Shown one piece after another: positions 35,819-44,889 of a DNA stretch of 64,000 nucleotides. The translations under genes and the position numbers were made by a program. The notes under the pieces are model-generated. The model did not search any database. It was not told where the DNA came from and saw only the letters and a program-made list of their open reading frames with translations. How positions within the stretch are numbered: the stretch's first letter is position 1; every line of letters begins with the position of its first letter. Source of the DNA: Paenibacillus radicibacter (GTDB lineage Bacteria > Bacillota > Bacilli > Paenibacillales > NBRC-103111); contig NZ_JANQBC010000002.1 of NCBI RefSeq assembly GCF_024721995.1, positions 248,001-312,000 on the forward strand, read 5' to 3'.

Positions 35819-36717
35819 TAGGACTTCCTCCTTGCAGAAGATTCAGTTGGCATGCGTACAGCACTCTCAAGCATAGGTACACGTACAGCAGCAGCGAGTG
35901 CTTTATCCTTATCATAGTCTTGCGGCAAAATGAGTACACCGAGTGTACCATCATCTTTATCGAGTTTTGCAATCGGTATAAGTGACGGGTCACCCGAATC
36001 CCGATACACCCCTAAGATCGTCGAAATATCAAAGAGAATGGCTTGTCGCTGTCCTAAGTTTGCAAGTGTGGCACGACAATTAATATTTTTCGGCTTAAAT
36101 AATAAACCAATGCCATGCTTGCGAATGATTTCTTGTGAATCCTTAAGACCAACATTCATCATGTAGATCGAGCCTACATATATATCTGGCCCTTCTACGC
36201 GCACTTCACCAATAGAGATTTCCGCAACTTCCGATAAACTCTTGCCTTTCTTAAGCCAATTCGCAAGTAACAAGGACAGCAGCCCCGCAGCGATACCAAT
36301 GTACCAATGATAAAGAATAGCAAAGAATGTGGTCACGAATGCCGTAAGAATAACAAGATAATTACGACCCTCAAATACCATGGCAATCCCTTCAATGTAG
36401 GTCGTACCGCGTGTAACAAGCTCCATCTTGTCCATTTGCAATAAACTTTGACGTTCCATATTACGTACATCACGAAACTGTTGTGCTGCGAGGGACAAGA
36501 ACGTAATCGCCGTATAATCTTTATTGAGTAGAGATGGGACCGCAACCGCACCTAACCCTGCTGCAATAACACCAAGCGCAATATGAATGATTTTGCCATG
36601 TGGATAGGTAGGGTATTGCCTGTAATCCGTACGCAACATCGTAAGCCTCGCAATAATACCGAATGCAACTCCAAGCGTTATGCCCAGCGTATACTCCTCT
36701 AAAAATGACCAGTTCAT
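35818..36717 (-). CDS. YIEGIA-family membrane protein
   Basis: A 299-aa membrane protein with about five hydrophobic segments and the family signature TYIEGIA at about residue 107-113, followed by a soluble C-terminal region (about 165-299). Function unknown; the family is widespread in spore formers. Its ATG overlaps the yphA stop (ATGA). Confidence 0.82.
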   Translation of the reverse strand: MNWSFLEEYTLGITLGVAFGIIARLTMLRTDYRQYPTYPHGKIIHIALGVIAAGLGAVAVPSLLNKDYTAITFLSLAAQQFRDVRNMERQSLLQMDKMELVTRGTTYIEGIAMVFEGRNYLVILTAFVTTFFAILYHWYIGIAAGLLSLLLANWLKKGKSLSEVAEISIGEVRVEGPDIYVGSIYMMNVGLKDSQEIIRKHGIGLLFKPKNINCRATLANLGQRQAILFDISTILGVYRDSGDPSLIPIAKLDKDDGTLGVLILPQDYDKDKALAAAVRVPMLESAVRMPTESSARRKS

Positions 36718-37343
36718 TCTTTCGTCCCCCGACTTCTGAGTGCTGATACACGATTTGTTATGAATTTAACGCCTACTAGGATCGATTGTAGCAATTGAGA
36801 AGCTATACTCACAGTGATCAAAACCAACCACCATGTATCTTGAAAAATAGCAGACCCGAGGGAAATCGGTGCTTCGCTTCGGTGTAATAAATGATGTCCG
36901 AAGTCCCCAACCAACACGCCGATCGCGACACTCACCATTTGGATTGTATTTCCCCTGCGCATGAGAACAGCAAGAAGGGACATTCCAAGCGCGGCGTCCC
37001 AGCCAGCATTCCAGATGATAAACACAGGATCAGTCGCAAACAGCTCAAGCAGTAGCATATACACCATACCAAGAAGAACACCGGACACAACCATATACAT
37101 CTGCATGAGAGGAGAATTGACTTTGATACAAGCATATACGCATAGTGCAAGCCCTACGATAAAGCTGCCGTTCACTTCTAGTAACCCTTGCCCGAATTTC
37201 AATTGTGAGCCAATGAGCCATAACATAAAAAAAAGAAGTATTTCTTTGTGCGAGACATGACGCAGAAATACTTCTTTCCATCCGCTTGCTAACATAATTA
37301 GCGTAATACAGATAAGAATGAGCGACAGGTATCCTGGATTCAT
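36714..37343 (-). CDS. YphA-family membrane protein
   Basis: A 209-aa protein made almost wholly of hydrophobic segments (about seven). In Bacillus yphA and the YIEGIA homologue lie in the same place upstream of der, which is why I assign it to that family; no motif gives a function. AAGGTG precedes the ATG. Confidence 0.72.
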   Translation of the reverse strand: MNPGYLSLILICITLIMLASGWKEVFLRHVSHKEILLFFMLWLIGSQLKFGQGLLEVNGSFIVGLALCVYACIKVNSPLMQMYMVVSGVLLGMVYMLLLELFATDPVFIIWNAGWDAALGMSLLAVLMRRGNTIQMVSVAIGVLVGDFGHHLLHRSEAPISLGSAIFQDTWWLVLITVSIASQLLQSILVGVKFITNRVSALRSRGTKE

Positions 37344-37423
37344 ATGTTTATCACCTTATAAGACCGTATTTCTGCCGTGGCAGAGTTTGATCTTAGTATG
37401 GCAATAACACCAAATTTTACTCC

Positions 37424-38473
37424 TTAATCCCTTCGCTTCGCATATTCAGTTATCGATATTCCACGAGCTGTACACCACTGCGCTGTTTCGCCGCTGATTA
37501 CAACGGGTACACCACCCAGCTGTTTCACCGTTGGAGTTCCAAGTGCCGTCATTAATAGAATGATTCCTTCGTGAAGCTCATCTACATACGTATGTAATGC
37601 ATCTAACCCTTCTGTTTGCAGCACACGAAGGAATGCACCGGCCATACCAATCGCAGAAGCACCAGCACCTAGCGCTTTGACAATATCATGGGCGCCTGTA
37701 ATTCCGCCTGAAGCCATAACAGCCCCTCGCGGAAACACGGATAGTCCTTCTAATAGCGCAATACTGGTCTTGCTGCCCCAGCTATTGAGCCAATCTAGTG
37801 GAACATCTCTTCTAGCATTCTCGATCTCCGCAAAATTCGTTCCGCCTGTACCACCAACATCAATCGCTTTGACACCGACATCTTTAAGTTTTTGCGCACC
37901 CTCACGCATAATGCCAAATCCAACTTCCTTGACGATAACAGGGACGCCTACTTGATCCACAATGCGCGCAATTCGGTCTAACATCCCACAGAAATCACGA
38001 TCTCCTTCTGGCATGATCAGCTCTTGCATCACGTTCAAATGAATTTGCAAGGCATTAGCCTCAATCATCTCCACGGCATCAAGCGCCTGCTGTAGCGTTG
38101 CTTCACTACCAAGATTGCCGAAGACAATACCATCTGGATTCACCTTCCGCACAACTTCATAGGAAGCACGAACGGATTTATCCTTAATAGCTGCCATCTG
38201 AGAACCTACTGCCATTGCCAGCTTCTTCTCATGAGCCACTATTGCCAATTGCCTGTTAATTTGCTCCGTTTCTTGTGATCCACCTGTCATCGCATTAATA
38301 ACAATAGGCGAGCTCAGATTGAGTTCGCCTATTGTTGTGTGAAGCTGTATCTGCTTCATAGATGTATCAGGTAGACAGTTATGCACAAGACGGAAGTCCG
38401 CTAACCCCTGTTGTCCTGTTTGACCCAGGCGCAGCGCATGAAGCACATGCTCCATTTTCCTAGAAGTGCGCAT
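37424..38473 (-). CDS. fni: Isopentenyl-diphosphate delta-isomerase, type 2
   Basis: FMN- and NADPH-dependent isomerase of IPP and DMAPP, 349 aa, TIM barrel. Motifs are NAMTGGSQETEQINR, AVGSQMAA, FGNLGSEA, the VKEVGFGI phosphate strand and DVGGTGGTNFAEIEN. AAAGGAG precedes the ATG. Supplies the C5 units for HepS/HepT. Confidence 0.94.
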   Translation of the reverse strand: MRTSRKMEHVLHALRLGQTGQQGLADFRLVHNCLPDTSMKQIQLHTTIGELNLSSPIVINAMTGGSQETEQINRQLAIVAHEKKLAMAVGSQMAAIKDKSVRASYEVVRKVNPDGIVFGNLGSEATLQQALDAVEMIEANALQIHLNVMQELIMPEGDRDFCGMLDRIARIVDQVGVPVIVKEVGFGIMREGAQKLKDVGVKAIDVGGTGGTNFAEIENARRDVPLDWLNSWGSKTSIALLEGLSVFPRGAVMASGGITGAHDIVKALGAGASAIGMAGAFLRVLQTEGLDALHTYVDELHEGIILLMTALGTPTVKQLGGVPVVISGETAQWCTARGISITEYAKRRD

Positions 38474-38513
38474 TGCTGTGACTCCTTTAACTTTTCTATT
38501 ATTGTTTGTTCAA

Positions 38514-39761
38514 TTATTGTTTGAATTTGGATAGCAAATCACCAAAACGATCGCCAAGTGTCGTTGTCATTGATTGCTTGTTCATTGTAACATTCTCATT
38601 GTTCTCGATGTCTTTCAAGTGTGCATTGTTGTTTCCGCGGTCGCCGCGAGGTGCACGTTCTGTACGCTCTGGCTTCGCTTCAACTTCTGGAGCCTCTTCT
38701 GTTTCTTTGATGGACAAGGAAACGCGCTTCTCAGCAGCATTTAGATCCAAGATTTTCGCTTGAACTTCTTGACCTTCTTTCAAAATTTCATGAGGCGTAC
38801 CGATATGACGGTGAGCGATTTGAGAAATGTGTACAAGACCTTCAACGCCTGGTGCGATTTCTACGAATGCACCGAAAGTAGCAAGACGCTTAACTGTACC
38901 TGTTACGATATCGCCAACATTAAATTGGGACTCAGCTGTATCCCAAGGACCCGCTTGAGTTGCTTTGATGGATAGAGAAACTTTGTCTTTCTCTGGCTCC
39001 ACTTTCAATACTTGTACTTTCACTTTGTCGCCTTCTTTAACAACTTCAGAAGGGTGTGCAATGTGATTCCAAGCCATCTCGGAAATATGAACAAGGCCAT
39101 CGATTCCACCGATATCAATGAACGCACCGAACTGAGTCAAGCGTTGAACCGTACCTTCGAATAATTGACCAACTTGAATGCTTTCGATGATTTCTTTTTT
39201 CTTCACTTCGTATTCTTCATCCAAAATGTCTTTTTGAGAAAGAATCACTTTGTTCTTCTCACGATCGATTTCTTTCACTCTTAGGCGAAGGGAACGACCT
39301 TTGTAGTCGGAGAAATCTTCTACGAAATGACGTTCAACCATGGAAGCTGGTACGAAACCACGAACGCCGATATCAACCACTAAACCGCCCTTAACAACTT
39401 CAGCAACTTTAGCTTCGATAATGGATTTATCTTCTAATTGTGTATTTAGTGTTTCCCATGCTTTTTCGCTGTCAATCGCACGCTTAGAAAGTGTTAGTTC
39501 TTCTTTCGCATCGTTGATGCCGATTACTTTTACTTGTACTTCTTGACCGACTTCAACTGCGTTAGTAGCAGTGTCGATTCCTACGGAAGATAGCTCTTTT
39601 AGTGGAATAATTCCATCGTATTTGTAACCAACGTCCACTAATGCTTGGTTGTCCTCAACCTTTACGATTTTACCTGTAACGATATCACCCTTTTTGAGTA
39701 CGGATGCTTGGGACATAGCTAGTTCTGCCTCTGTTTGTTGTACATTCATTTCTTCTGACAT
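38514..39761 (-). CDS. rpsA: S1-domain RNA-binding protein (ribosomal protein S1 homologue)
   Basis: A 415-aa protein with four S1 OB-fold repeats starting near residues 24, 110, 195 and 280 (each KxGDIVTGxV / FGAFVDIGG-type), followed by a charged tail of about 55 residues. This is the YpfD form of S1 in Bacillales, shorter than six-domain E. coli S1. AGGAGGG precedes the ATG. Whether it is essential for translation here cannot be told. Confidence 0.92.
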   Translation of the reverse strand: MSEEMNVQQTEAELAMSQASVLKKGDIVTGKIVKVEDNQALVDVGYKYDGIIPLKELSSVGIDTATNAVEVGQEVQVKVIGINDAKEELTLSKRAIDSEKAWETLNTQLEDKSIIEAKVAEVVKGGLVVDIGVRGFVPASMVERHFVEDFSDYKGRSLRLRVKEIDREKNKVILSQKDILDEEYEVKKKEIIESIQVGQLFEGTVQRLTQFGAFIDIGGIDGLVHISEMAWNHIAHPSEVVKEGDKVKVQVLKVEPEKDKVSLSIKATQAGPWDTAESQFNVGDIVTGTVKRLATFGAFVEIAPGVEGLVHISQIAHRHIGTPHEILKEGQEVQAKILDLNAAEKRVSLSIKETEEAPEVEAKPERTERAPRGDRGNNNAHLKDIENNENVTMNKQSMTTTLGDRFGDLLSKFKQ

Positions 39762-39882
39762 TGATTAACCCTCCTAAGAGTTTCGCGGATTTGTTTCCAA
39801 TTAATATTTATATCGTAAAACACGAGTTGAAGCTGGTAGTTTTTATAGGATTGTCATGATAAGTATCATTCCCAATTCATTG

Positions 39883-40440
39883 CTATTTAGCCGCCAACTC
39901 GCGAATCGAAACCATAATTTTCTCTGTTGCAAGTTCCAGATCATCGGAACAATCACTGAGATCAACTGGCTTACCATATCTCACCATCATTGGACGGAAT
40001 AGTTTATAATTTCCAACAATCGCTGCTGGAATAACTACTGCACCCGACTTGATAGCAAACATCGCTGCGCCCTTTTTACCCATACCCTCTGTATTATTAC
40101 GCGTTCCTGCTGGGAAAATCCCCATCACATTGCCTTCTTTAAGAAGGTTAATGGAGTGACGGATGGATTCTTTACTTACACCACCACGTTTAACAGGAAA
40201 TGCGCCTAAATTACGAATAATAATTCCAAGTACAGGGATATCGAACAATTCCGCTTTCGCCATAAAGTGAACTTTGCGGTTTAGCGGGACACCAACAACA
40301 GGTGGATCTAGCAAGGAAATATGATTCGAGCATAGCAGCACCGGACCATCTTTGGGAATATTATGTAATCCCTCGGTTTTCATACGGAAAATCACTGCAA
40401 ACACCATAATCAGCAATCTTCGAACAACGCGGTAGAACAT
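39883..40440 (-). CDS. plsC: 1-Acylglycerol-3-phosphate acyltransferase
   Basis: Makes phosphatidic acid, 185 aa. The catalytic NHISLLDPP motif (HX4D in this family is NHxxxxD) and the FPAGTRNN motif are clear, after one N-terminal membrane segment. It begins directly after the cmk stop codon. Confidence 0.92.
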   Translation of the reverse strand: MFYRVVRRLLIMVFAVIFRMKTEGLHNIPKDGPVLLCSNHISLLDPPVVGVPLNRKVHFMAKAELFDIPVLGIIIRNLGAFPVKRGGVSKESIRHSINLLKEGNVMGIFPAGTRNNTEGMGKKGAAMFAIKSGAVVIPAAIVGNYKLFRPMMVRYGKPVDLSDCSDDLELATEKIMVSIRELAAK

Positions 40441-41124
40441 CTAGCTAATCCCTCCCAGCACACGACTACGACACAAATCTAAGATTTGTTCAACCACTTG
40501 CGCGATTGTCATGCTCGTACTATCTAGCAAAATGGCATCTTCAGCACGAACAAGTGGCGAAATTTCACGATTCTCATCAATGTGATCTCGTCTAGCAATA
40601 TCTTGTTCTAGTTCTGCTAGTGTTAGTTCTGGTCGTTCAACTTGAAGTTCAGCAAATCGTCGTTCTGCTCGTTTGGTAACAGAAGCTGTTAAGAAAATTT
40701 TCATTTCAGCATCAGGAAGTACATGTGTACCAATATCCCGACCATCCATGACGATCCCCTTCTCAGCAGCCATTTGTTTCTGCTTCTCGACAAGTAACTT
40801 TCTAACTTCACCGATACTTGCGATATAAGAAACAAAGTTCGTAACCTCGCTACTACGGATATCACTTGTTACATCCTGTCCATCAACAAAGACAAGCTGT
40901 CCGTTTGCACCTGGCATGAGAGAAATATCCATCCCTTGTGCAACCTCAGTGATTTCCTTGATTTGTTCAATTAATAGGCCTTCCTGAAGTACCTTCCATG
41001 TGACAGCTCGATACATCGCTCCAGTGTCCACATAAATAAATCCTAGCTGATTGGCGACAAGTCTGGCTATCGTACTCTTACCAGCACCTGCAGGTCCGTC
41101 AATAGCGATATTAAAGCGTCTCAA
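40441..41124 (-). CDS. cmk: Cytidylate kinase
   Basis: Phosphorylates CMP and dCMP, 227 aa when read from the TTG at 41124 (MRRFNIAIDG...), which has AGGAGG upstream and gives the usual length; the ATG frame would add 28 unconserved residues. P-loop GPAGAGKST, IYVDTGAMYRAVT, MDGRDIGTHVLPDAEMKIFLTA and RRDHIDENR for substrate binding. Confidence 0.94.
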   Translation of the reverse strand: MRRFNIAIDGPAGAGKSTIARLVANQLGFIYVDTGAMYRAVTWKVLQEGLLIEQIKEITEVAQGMDISLMPGANGQLVFVDGQDVTSDIRSSEVTNFVSYIASIGEVRKLLVEKQKQMAAEKGIVMDGRDIGTHVLPDAEMKIFLTASVTKRAERRFAELQVERPELTLAELEQDIARRDHIDENREISPLVRAEDAILLDSTSMTIAQVVEQILDLCRSRVLGGIS

Positions 41125-41204
41125 TTCTCGGCAACCTCCTACAACAACCTTACCCTGCTGAAACCGCATTACAATGGTACAAATGCGCTTTAAGTAGCTT
41201 TCGA

Positions 41205-41228
41205 ACAAAAAAGCAGGCTCAGCCTGCT
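41205..41228 (-). terminator. Terminator before cmk
   Basis: Stem AGCAGGC/GCCTGCT with a 3-nt loop and TTTTTTG on the minus strand. It ends the YpfB-like gene's message, so cmk must have its own promoter in the 80 bp that follow. Confidence 0.85.
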
Positions 41229-41289
41229 ACCGAACAAGATTATACCATACTTGCCGCATCCATGCAAAAAGAGTCCTTACTATTTTCCC

Positions 41290-41484
41290 TTATTTTACAA
41301 AATCTCGCACCCTATTTTGCTCACGAACATAGGGGACTCCTTCTAGTTGATCTACAGAAGTTATTAAAGAGCGTAGCCCCTGCATTTGTAATAAACATTG
41401 AAAGACAAATAGTGCAATTCCAAGTACAATTGCAACTCGAAGTAACATTCGATCGATATTGTAATTCATCATATGCCGCCACAT
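41290..41484 (-). CDS. Small membrane protein, YpfB-like
   Basis: A 64-aa protein with one central hydrophobic helix (ATG 41484; a TTG 21 nt earlier is the alternative). Position next to cmk and downstream of ypeB corresponds to ypfB in Bacillus (a DUF5359-type protein). No function is known. Confidence 0.65.
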   Translation of the reverse strand: MWRHMMNYNIDRMLLRVAIVLGIALFVFQCLLQMQGLRSLITSVDQLEGVPYVREQNRVRDFVK

Positions 41485-41514
41485 CCCTAATCGCTTCCTC
41501 TCCAATCTAGATGA

Positions 41515-41548
41515 AAGAGATCGCTCTCACTTGAGAACGATCTCACGG
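41515..41548 (-). terminator. Hairpin after ypeB, possible weak terminator
   Basis: Stem GAGATCG-t-TCTC / GAGA-g-CGATCTC with a 4-nt loop, 9 bp past the ypeB stop. Only TTTC follows on the minus strand, so termination would be partial, allowing read-through to the YpfB-like gene. Confidence 0.55.
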
Positions 41549-41556
41549 ATCTCTTA

Positions 41557-42915
41557 TTACTTGCCTGCGTCCTTATCTTTATCCTCAAGGGATTCCACTT
41601 TCTCTTCATTCCCACTGCTGGAATTAATGAACACACGATATTGTGTCTTATTCATCGTTCCTGCAAATTCGTAACAGAGCACTTCATCACGAACATCATT
41701 CTGGATGACAGCTAGACGTTCACGGCTAATCTTCAACTTCGGACTCAAACTTTTACGAGCTTGTTCCACCGTGATTGCCGGTTTCTTTATCTCACGCTTC
41801 TTATTCATGTTATATACATAATCAGAAGCTTGAAGACCTGTAATATCGCCGTTATCCAGTGCTATACGAATGACCAGCTTCTCTGGATAAATGATGACAT
41901 CGTCCTGCAAGGTAGCAAACGTTAAGTTCGCAACATTCTGGTAGTCATCATAAGAAACAGCTTGCATGTTCTTATAGTCATGCTTATCCAAGAATCCCTT
42001 GGCGATCTCGATTGCTTCATCTACACTCTTCGTCGCAGCCCCAACCTCACGAGGGTTCATATAGAAAATAGGGTGACCGCCTTTTCTCGTATAATCCATC
42101 TGATTGGTACTTTTGCCGTCTGAGCTTGTAATGTTCGCGGAATAAGATTGGTATTTCGAATCTTTGGTACCATTCTCAACGACTTTCACATTCCCTGGAT
42201 CAACTGCCCAGAACTCAGCTGCTTTTTTCTTAATATCTTCAACAGTAGCATCTGTACCTGTCAACTTGGATTTGTCATGCGTCTGATGAATGTTTACAAT
42301 CGACGGATCGAATTCAACATCCTTGTATTCACTCACTTGTTTCTCCATCGTCTGGAAGCCATCGAGGATCAAGTTATCTTGTGGCCCTTTATTCTGGGAT
42401 AACTTCATTTCGACATCCGCCCAACTCACACCCTTAGCAAGCACTTTATCCTGCATGCCGCGCAGCATATCCGAAATTTCCGTAGAATGACCATACAAGG
42501 ACTGTAACATTTCTGATTCTTTGTCCGTTAGCGGTTTTTCAGAGAAGTTACGAATACCTGCTCGATAAGAGAAGTTCGATAAGTTCGCAAGAAACTCATC
42601 TGTTTTGTTAAATTCCATTCCCATGAGCGGCATTTGAGTCATTTCGTTACGCGCTTCGCTTGTGATACGCCAGATGTTAACTAGCCCTTTGCGATACGTG
42701 TCAGTGGAAGTGGAGTTCATCGCAAGCGTATTTCCCAGTTCCGTATGTAGCCTGTCCACATGATAAGACAAGTTATGGAAGGATCGCTGATATTGATTCT
42801 CCGCTTTGACCATAATTTTATTTCTTTTTTGTACTTCGTTGAATCCCCATGCTGCAGTAATGATGAGCGCTATTGTAACAATGGGAAACATAATTGAACT
42901 TATTCTTCTGTACAT
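41557..42915 (-). CDS. ypeB: Germination protein YpeB
   Basis: A 452-aa spore protein that stabilises the cortex-lytic enzyme SleB. It has one N-terminal membrane segment, AENQYQRSFHNLSYHVDRLHTELG and WRITSEA close to Bacillus YpeB, and a C-terminal half with tandem PepSY-like units (ITVEQARKSLSPKLK, VLCYEFAGT). AAAGGAG lies 12 nt before the ATG at 42915. SleB normally sits directly upstream, but here it does not. Confidence 0.94.
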   Translation of the reverse strand: MYRRISSIMFPIVTIALIITAAWGFNEVQKRNKIMVKAENQYQRSFHNLSYHVDRLHTELGNTLAMNSTSTDTYRKGLVNIWRITSEARNEMTQMPLMGMEFNKTDEFLANLSNFSYRAGIRNFSEKPLTDKESEMLQSLYGHSTEISDMLRGMQDKVLAKGVSWADVEMKLSQNKGPQDNLILDGFQTMEKQVSEYKDVEFDPSIVNIHQTHDKSKLTGTDATVEDIKKKAAEFWAVDPGNVKVVENGTKDSKYQSYSANITSSDGKSTNQMDYTRKGGHPIFYMNPREVGAATKSVDEAIEIAKGFLDKHDYKNMQAVSYDDYQNVANLTFATLQDDVIIYPEKLVIRIALDNGDITGLQASDYVYNMNKKREIKKPAITVEQARKSLSPKLKISRERLAVIQNDVRDEVLCYEFAGTMNKTQYRVFINSSSGNEEKVESLEDKDKDAGK

Positions 42916-43007
42916 AATGTAATAATCTCCTTTCGCTTGACCCTCATTTAACGGTAGTCTCTGCCAAGGAATTAACATTTATGCACAAATCCCCCTACAA
43001 AAAGCGC

Positions 43008-43040
43008 AAAAAAAGAGGACTGCTACTTTGCAATCCTCTT
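43008..43040 (-). terminator. Terminator overlapping the end of the zinc-ribbon gene
   Basis: Stem AGAGGATTGC/GCAGTCCTCT (one or two mismatches) with a short loop and seven U residues on the minus strand. Its upstream arm begins at the stop codon of the 51-aa gene. Confidence 0.82.
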
Positions 43041-43195
43041 CAGTCTATTTTCTCAATATCCAAGTCATGAACATTTTCACAAATACATTGTTTAAATCCT
43101 GTTTCAATGCGTCCTCGATCCTGTTTACCGCGAAGAATAAATCTCTCTCCGCACCGCTTGCAGTGAATCGCTATTTTGACACGACCTCTTATCAA
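43040..43195 (-). CDS. Tiny zinc-ribbon-like protein
   Basis: A 51-aa ORF (TTG start at 43193-43195 with GGGGGAG 6 nt upstream, stop directly at a terminator). It has IHCKRCGERF and QCICEN, giving a CxxC/CxC set for one zinc. The good ribosome-binding site and terminator make it likely to be expressed. It stands where sleB is found in Bacillus, but it is not SleB. Function unknown. Confidence 0.6.
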   Translation of the reverse strand: MIRGRVKIAIHCKRCGERFILRGKQDRGRIETGFKQCICENVHDLDIEKID

Positions 43196-43242
43196 CCGAA
43201 TCTCCCCCTACGCGCATACTCTTATTGACAGTATGGACGGAG

Positions 43243-43941
43243 TTAACCCGTTTTAACCTCTTCATCTCTTTTCAGTACACGAAGTGGTGAACGATCATTC
43301 GCTCGTTCTACTTTCCACATCGTCCGCATCCATAAGAAAATCATAAGTGGAATGATAAACCAGAGCCAATATGTTTTCGACATCATCATGATGTAATCGA
43401 ACAATCCGTGCCAGAAAGCAGGAAGTGCAAGTGCCATAAACATATATCTACGCTGTTTGTCTGGATTGAATTTGGCTTTACCAATATAGTATCCCATGAA
43501 TACTCCGAACAAGGCATGACCCGAGACCGGAAGTAAAGCACGAATAAGTAAGGCTGAGAAAGTAAACGTATTGAGCAGCGCATACATAATATTTTCCAAA
43601 GTAGCGAAGCCAAGACTTACCGCCGTTGCGTATACAATCCCATCATAAGGCTCGTCAAATTGATCGTTTCGATAAATGACGTGATAGAGCAGGAACCATT
43701 TCAGAAACTCCTCAATACCGCCAGAATACCCGAATGCAAAGACAAGTTCACTACCCGTTCCGAACTCTTCCATGAACACATGCTGCAGCATCATCGACGG
43801 AATAACGAGCAGTGCGCCCAGAATAAATACTTTCATCACGACGCGTATAGGCTCTGTTTCGTACCGATCTTTTAAGTAAAAATAGGCTAGCAAAGACAAA
43901 CCAGGGGCTATCGCAGCCATTAATATAGCCAAAATATTCAA
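43243..43941 (-). CDS. prsW: Intramembrane protease PrsW
   Basis: A 232-aa glutamic intramembrane protease. Eight or so membrane segments, with the catalytic GIEEFLKWF, then ENIMY and GHALFG motifs. In Bacillus PrsW cleaves the anti-sigma factor RsiW at site 1. The first codon is TTG with AAAGGGG upstream. Substrate here unknown. Confidence 0.92.
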   Translation of the reverse strand: MNILAILMAAIAPGLSLLAYFYLKDRYETEPIRVVMKVFILGALLVIPSMMLQHVFMEEFGTGSELVFAFGYSGGIEEFLKWFLLYHVIYRNDQFDEPYDGIVYATAVSLGFATLENIMYALLNTFTFSALLIRALLPVSGHALFGVFMGYYIGKAKFNPDKQRRYMFMALALPAFWHGLFDYIMMMSKTYWLWFIIPLMIFLWMRTMWKVERANDRSPLRVLKRDEEVKTG

Positions 43942-43978
43942 TTCGCGTTTGCCCCTTTCTTAATAAAACCTGTATGCA

Positions 43979-44020
43979 AAAATAGAAACAAGCATATTCC
44001 AACGATTGGGATGCTTGTTT
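43979..44020 (-). terminator. Terminator after the mecA-like gene
   Basis: Stem AAACAAGCAT/ATGCTTGTTT with an inner CCAA/TTGG pairing, then TTTCTATTTTT on the minus strand. Confidence 0.82.
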
Positions 44021-44063
44021 GTGATTGTCAGTATTCACTTATTCATTGTTTCGCTTACGTTTA

Positions 44064-44675
44064 CTATTTAAAGTGCTGAATCAACACTTCTATAGCCTGA
44101 TCGCTAATGACCGTAGTGCCATATTCTTGAACGACCGCCTGAGTCACTGAAGTCGCCTCGCCATACTCCGATAAAATTGCAATTAGTGTGCTATATTTGT
44201 CTTCTTCTAAATTCACTTCTTCAAACTGAAGCATCCACTTCTCCCTATACTTATACAGCGACCCGCCACTGCTTAGTATCGGTTCAATTAATTGGATAGC
44301 TCCAAGCACATCCTCGAAGTCGCGGAAAGCATACGATATGAGATCGCTCTGCTCCAACATAACTTCCATTTCATAGACTTCATCAGCTTCTGCTTCATCA
44401 TACCCCTCTTCGTGGCGATTATGATGAAAGCTTAACTTACCAGACGTAACGATAACGACCATTCCTTGTGCAGGTAGTGAGAATACTTCTACAGCCAGTG
44501 GACCCGAGGGATCGAAACCAAGCTCAGCATATGCTTGATCCATCATTTCCATGAACAGGGCTCGAAGTTTCATCGATTCTTGCAGCATATCATCCTTAGG
44601 AATGCCTCGTTCCGATAAATCGTCAAACGTAAGGAAAATCCGAATCTTGTCCTGACTTAAACGCTCCATCTTCAT
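44064..44675 (-). CDS. MecA-family ClpC adaptor
   Basis: A 203-aa adaptor of the MecA/YpbH family that delivers substrates to ClpCP. The N-terminal domain begins MERLSQDKIRIFLTFDDLSERG and continues MDQAYAELGFDPSGPLAVEVF, very close to MecA; an acidic linker (about 85-110) and a C-terminal ClpC-binding domain follow. Whether it corresponds to mecA or its paralogue mecB/ypbH cannot be decided without the rest of the genome. Confidence 0.9.
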   Translation of the reverse strand: MKMERLSQDKIRIFLTFDDLSERGIPKDDMLQESMKLRALFMEMMDQAYAELGFDPSGPLAVEVFSLPAQGMVVIVTSGKLSFHHNRHEEGYDEAEADEVYEMEVMLEQSDLISYAFRDFEDVLGAIQLIEPILSSGGSLYKYREKWMLQFEEVNLEEDKYSTLIAILSEYGEATSVTQAVVQEYGTTVISDQAIEVLIQHFK

Positions 44676-44714
44676 GACAGGATTCCCCCCTTTGTAATGA
44701 CACCTTCTTCTTTA

Positions 44715-44743
44715 ATTATAAAATATGAGAATCGAATTCAAAA
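44715..44743 (-). promoter_or_regulatory. Promoter of the mecA-like gene
   Basis: Minus-strand TTTTGA (44738-44743), 17-nt spacer and perfect TATAAT (44715-44720), about 40 nt before the start codon. The -35 is weak. Confidence 0.6.
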
Positions 44744-44821
44744 GGTGTGTACGTAGGAACATGCTTGTACTCGCGTTTTCCTTATTCCATTATGTTACCA
44801 TGATTTTAGGCCTATTGCATC

Positions 44822-44879
44822 AAAAAGTAGTCAAAGACCCAGTCCAAGGATCAATTTTGCTCGTCCTTAGGCTGGGTCT
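44822..44879 (-). terminator. Terminator of the flavoprotein operon
   Basis: Long hairpin with arms AGACCCAG/CTGGGTCT extended by AAGGA/TCCTT, followed on the minus strand by TTTG and TTTTTG. It is 10 bp past the stop codon of the FMN-binding lipoprotein. Confidence 0.82.
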
Positions 44880-44889
44880 AATCGTTTAC

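Noticed and set aside
39856-39869. ATGATA-AG-TATCAT palindrome before the S1-protein gene
   Set aside because: Resembles half of a Fur box but is too short, and the gene is not iron-related; chance is likely in AT-rich DNA.
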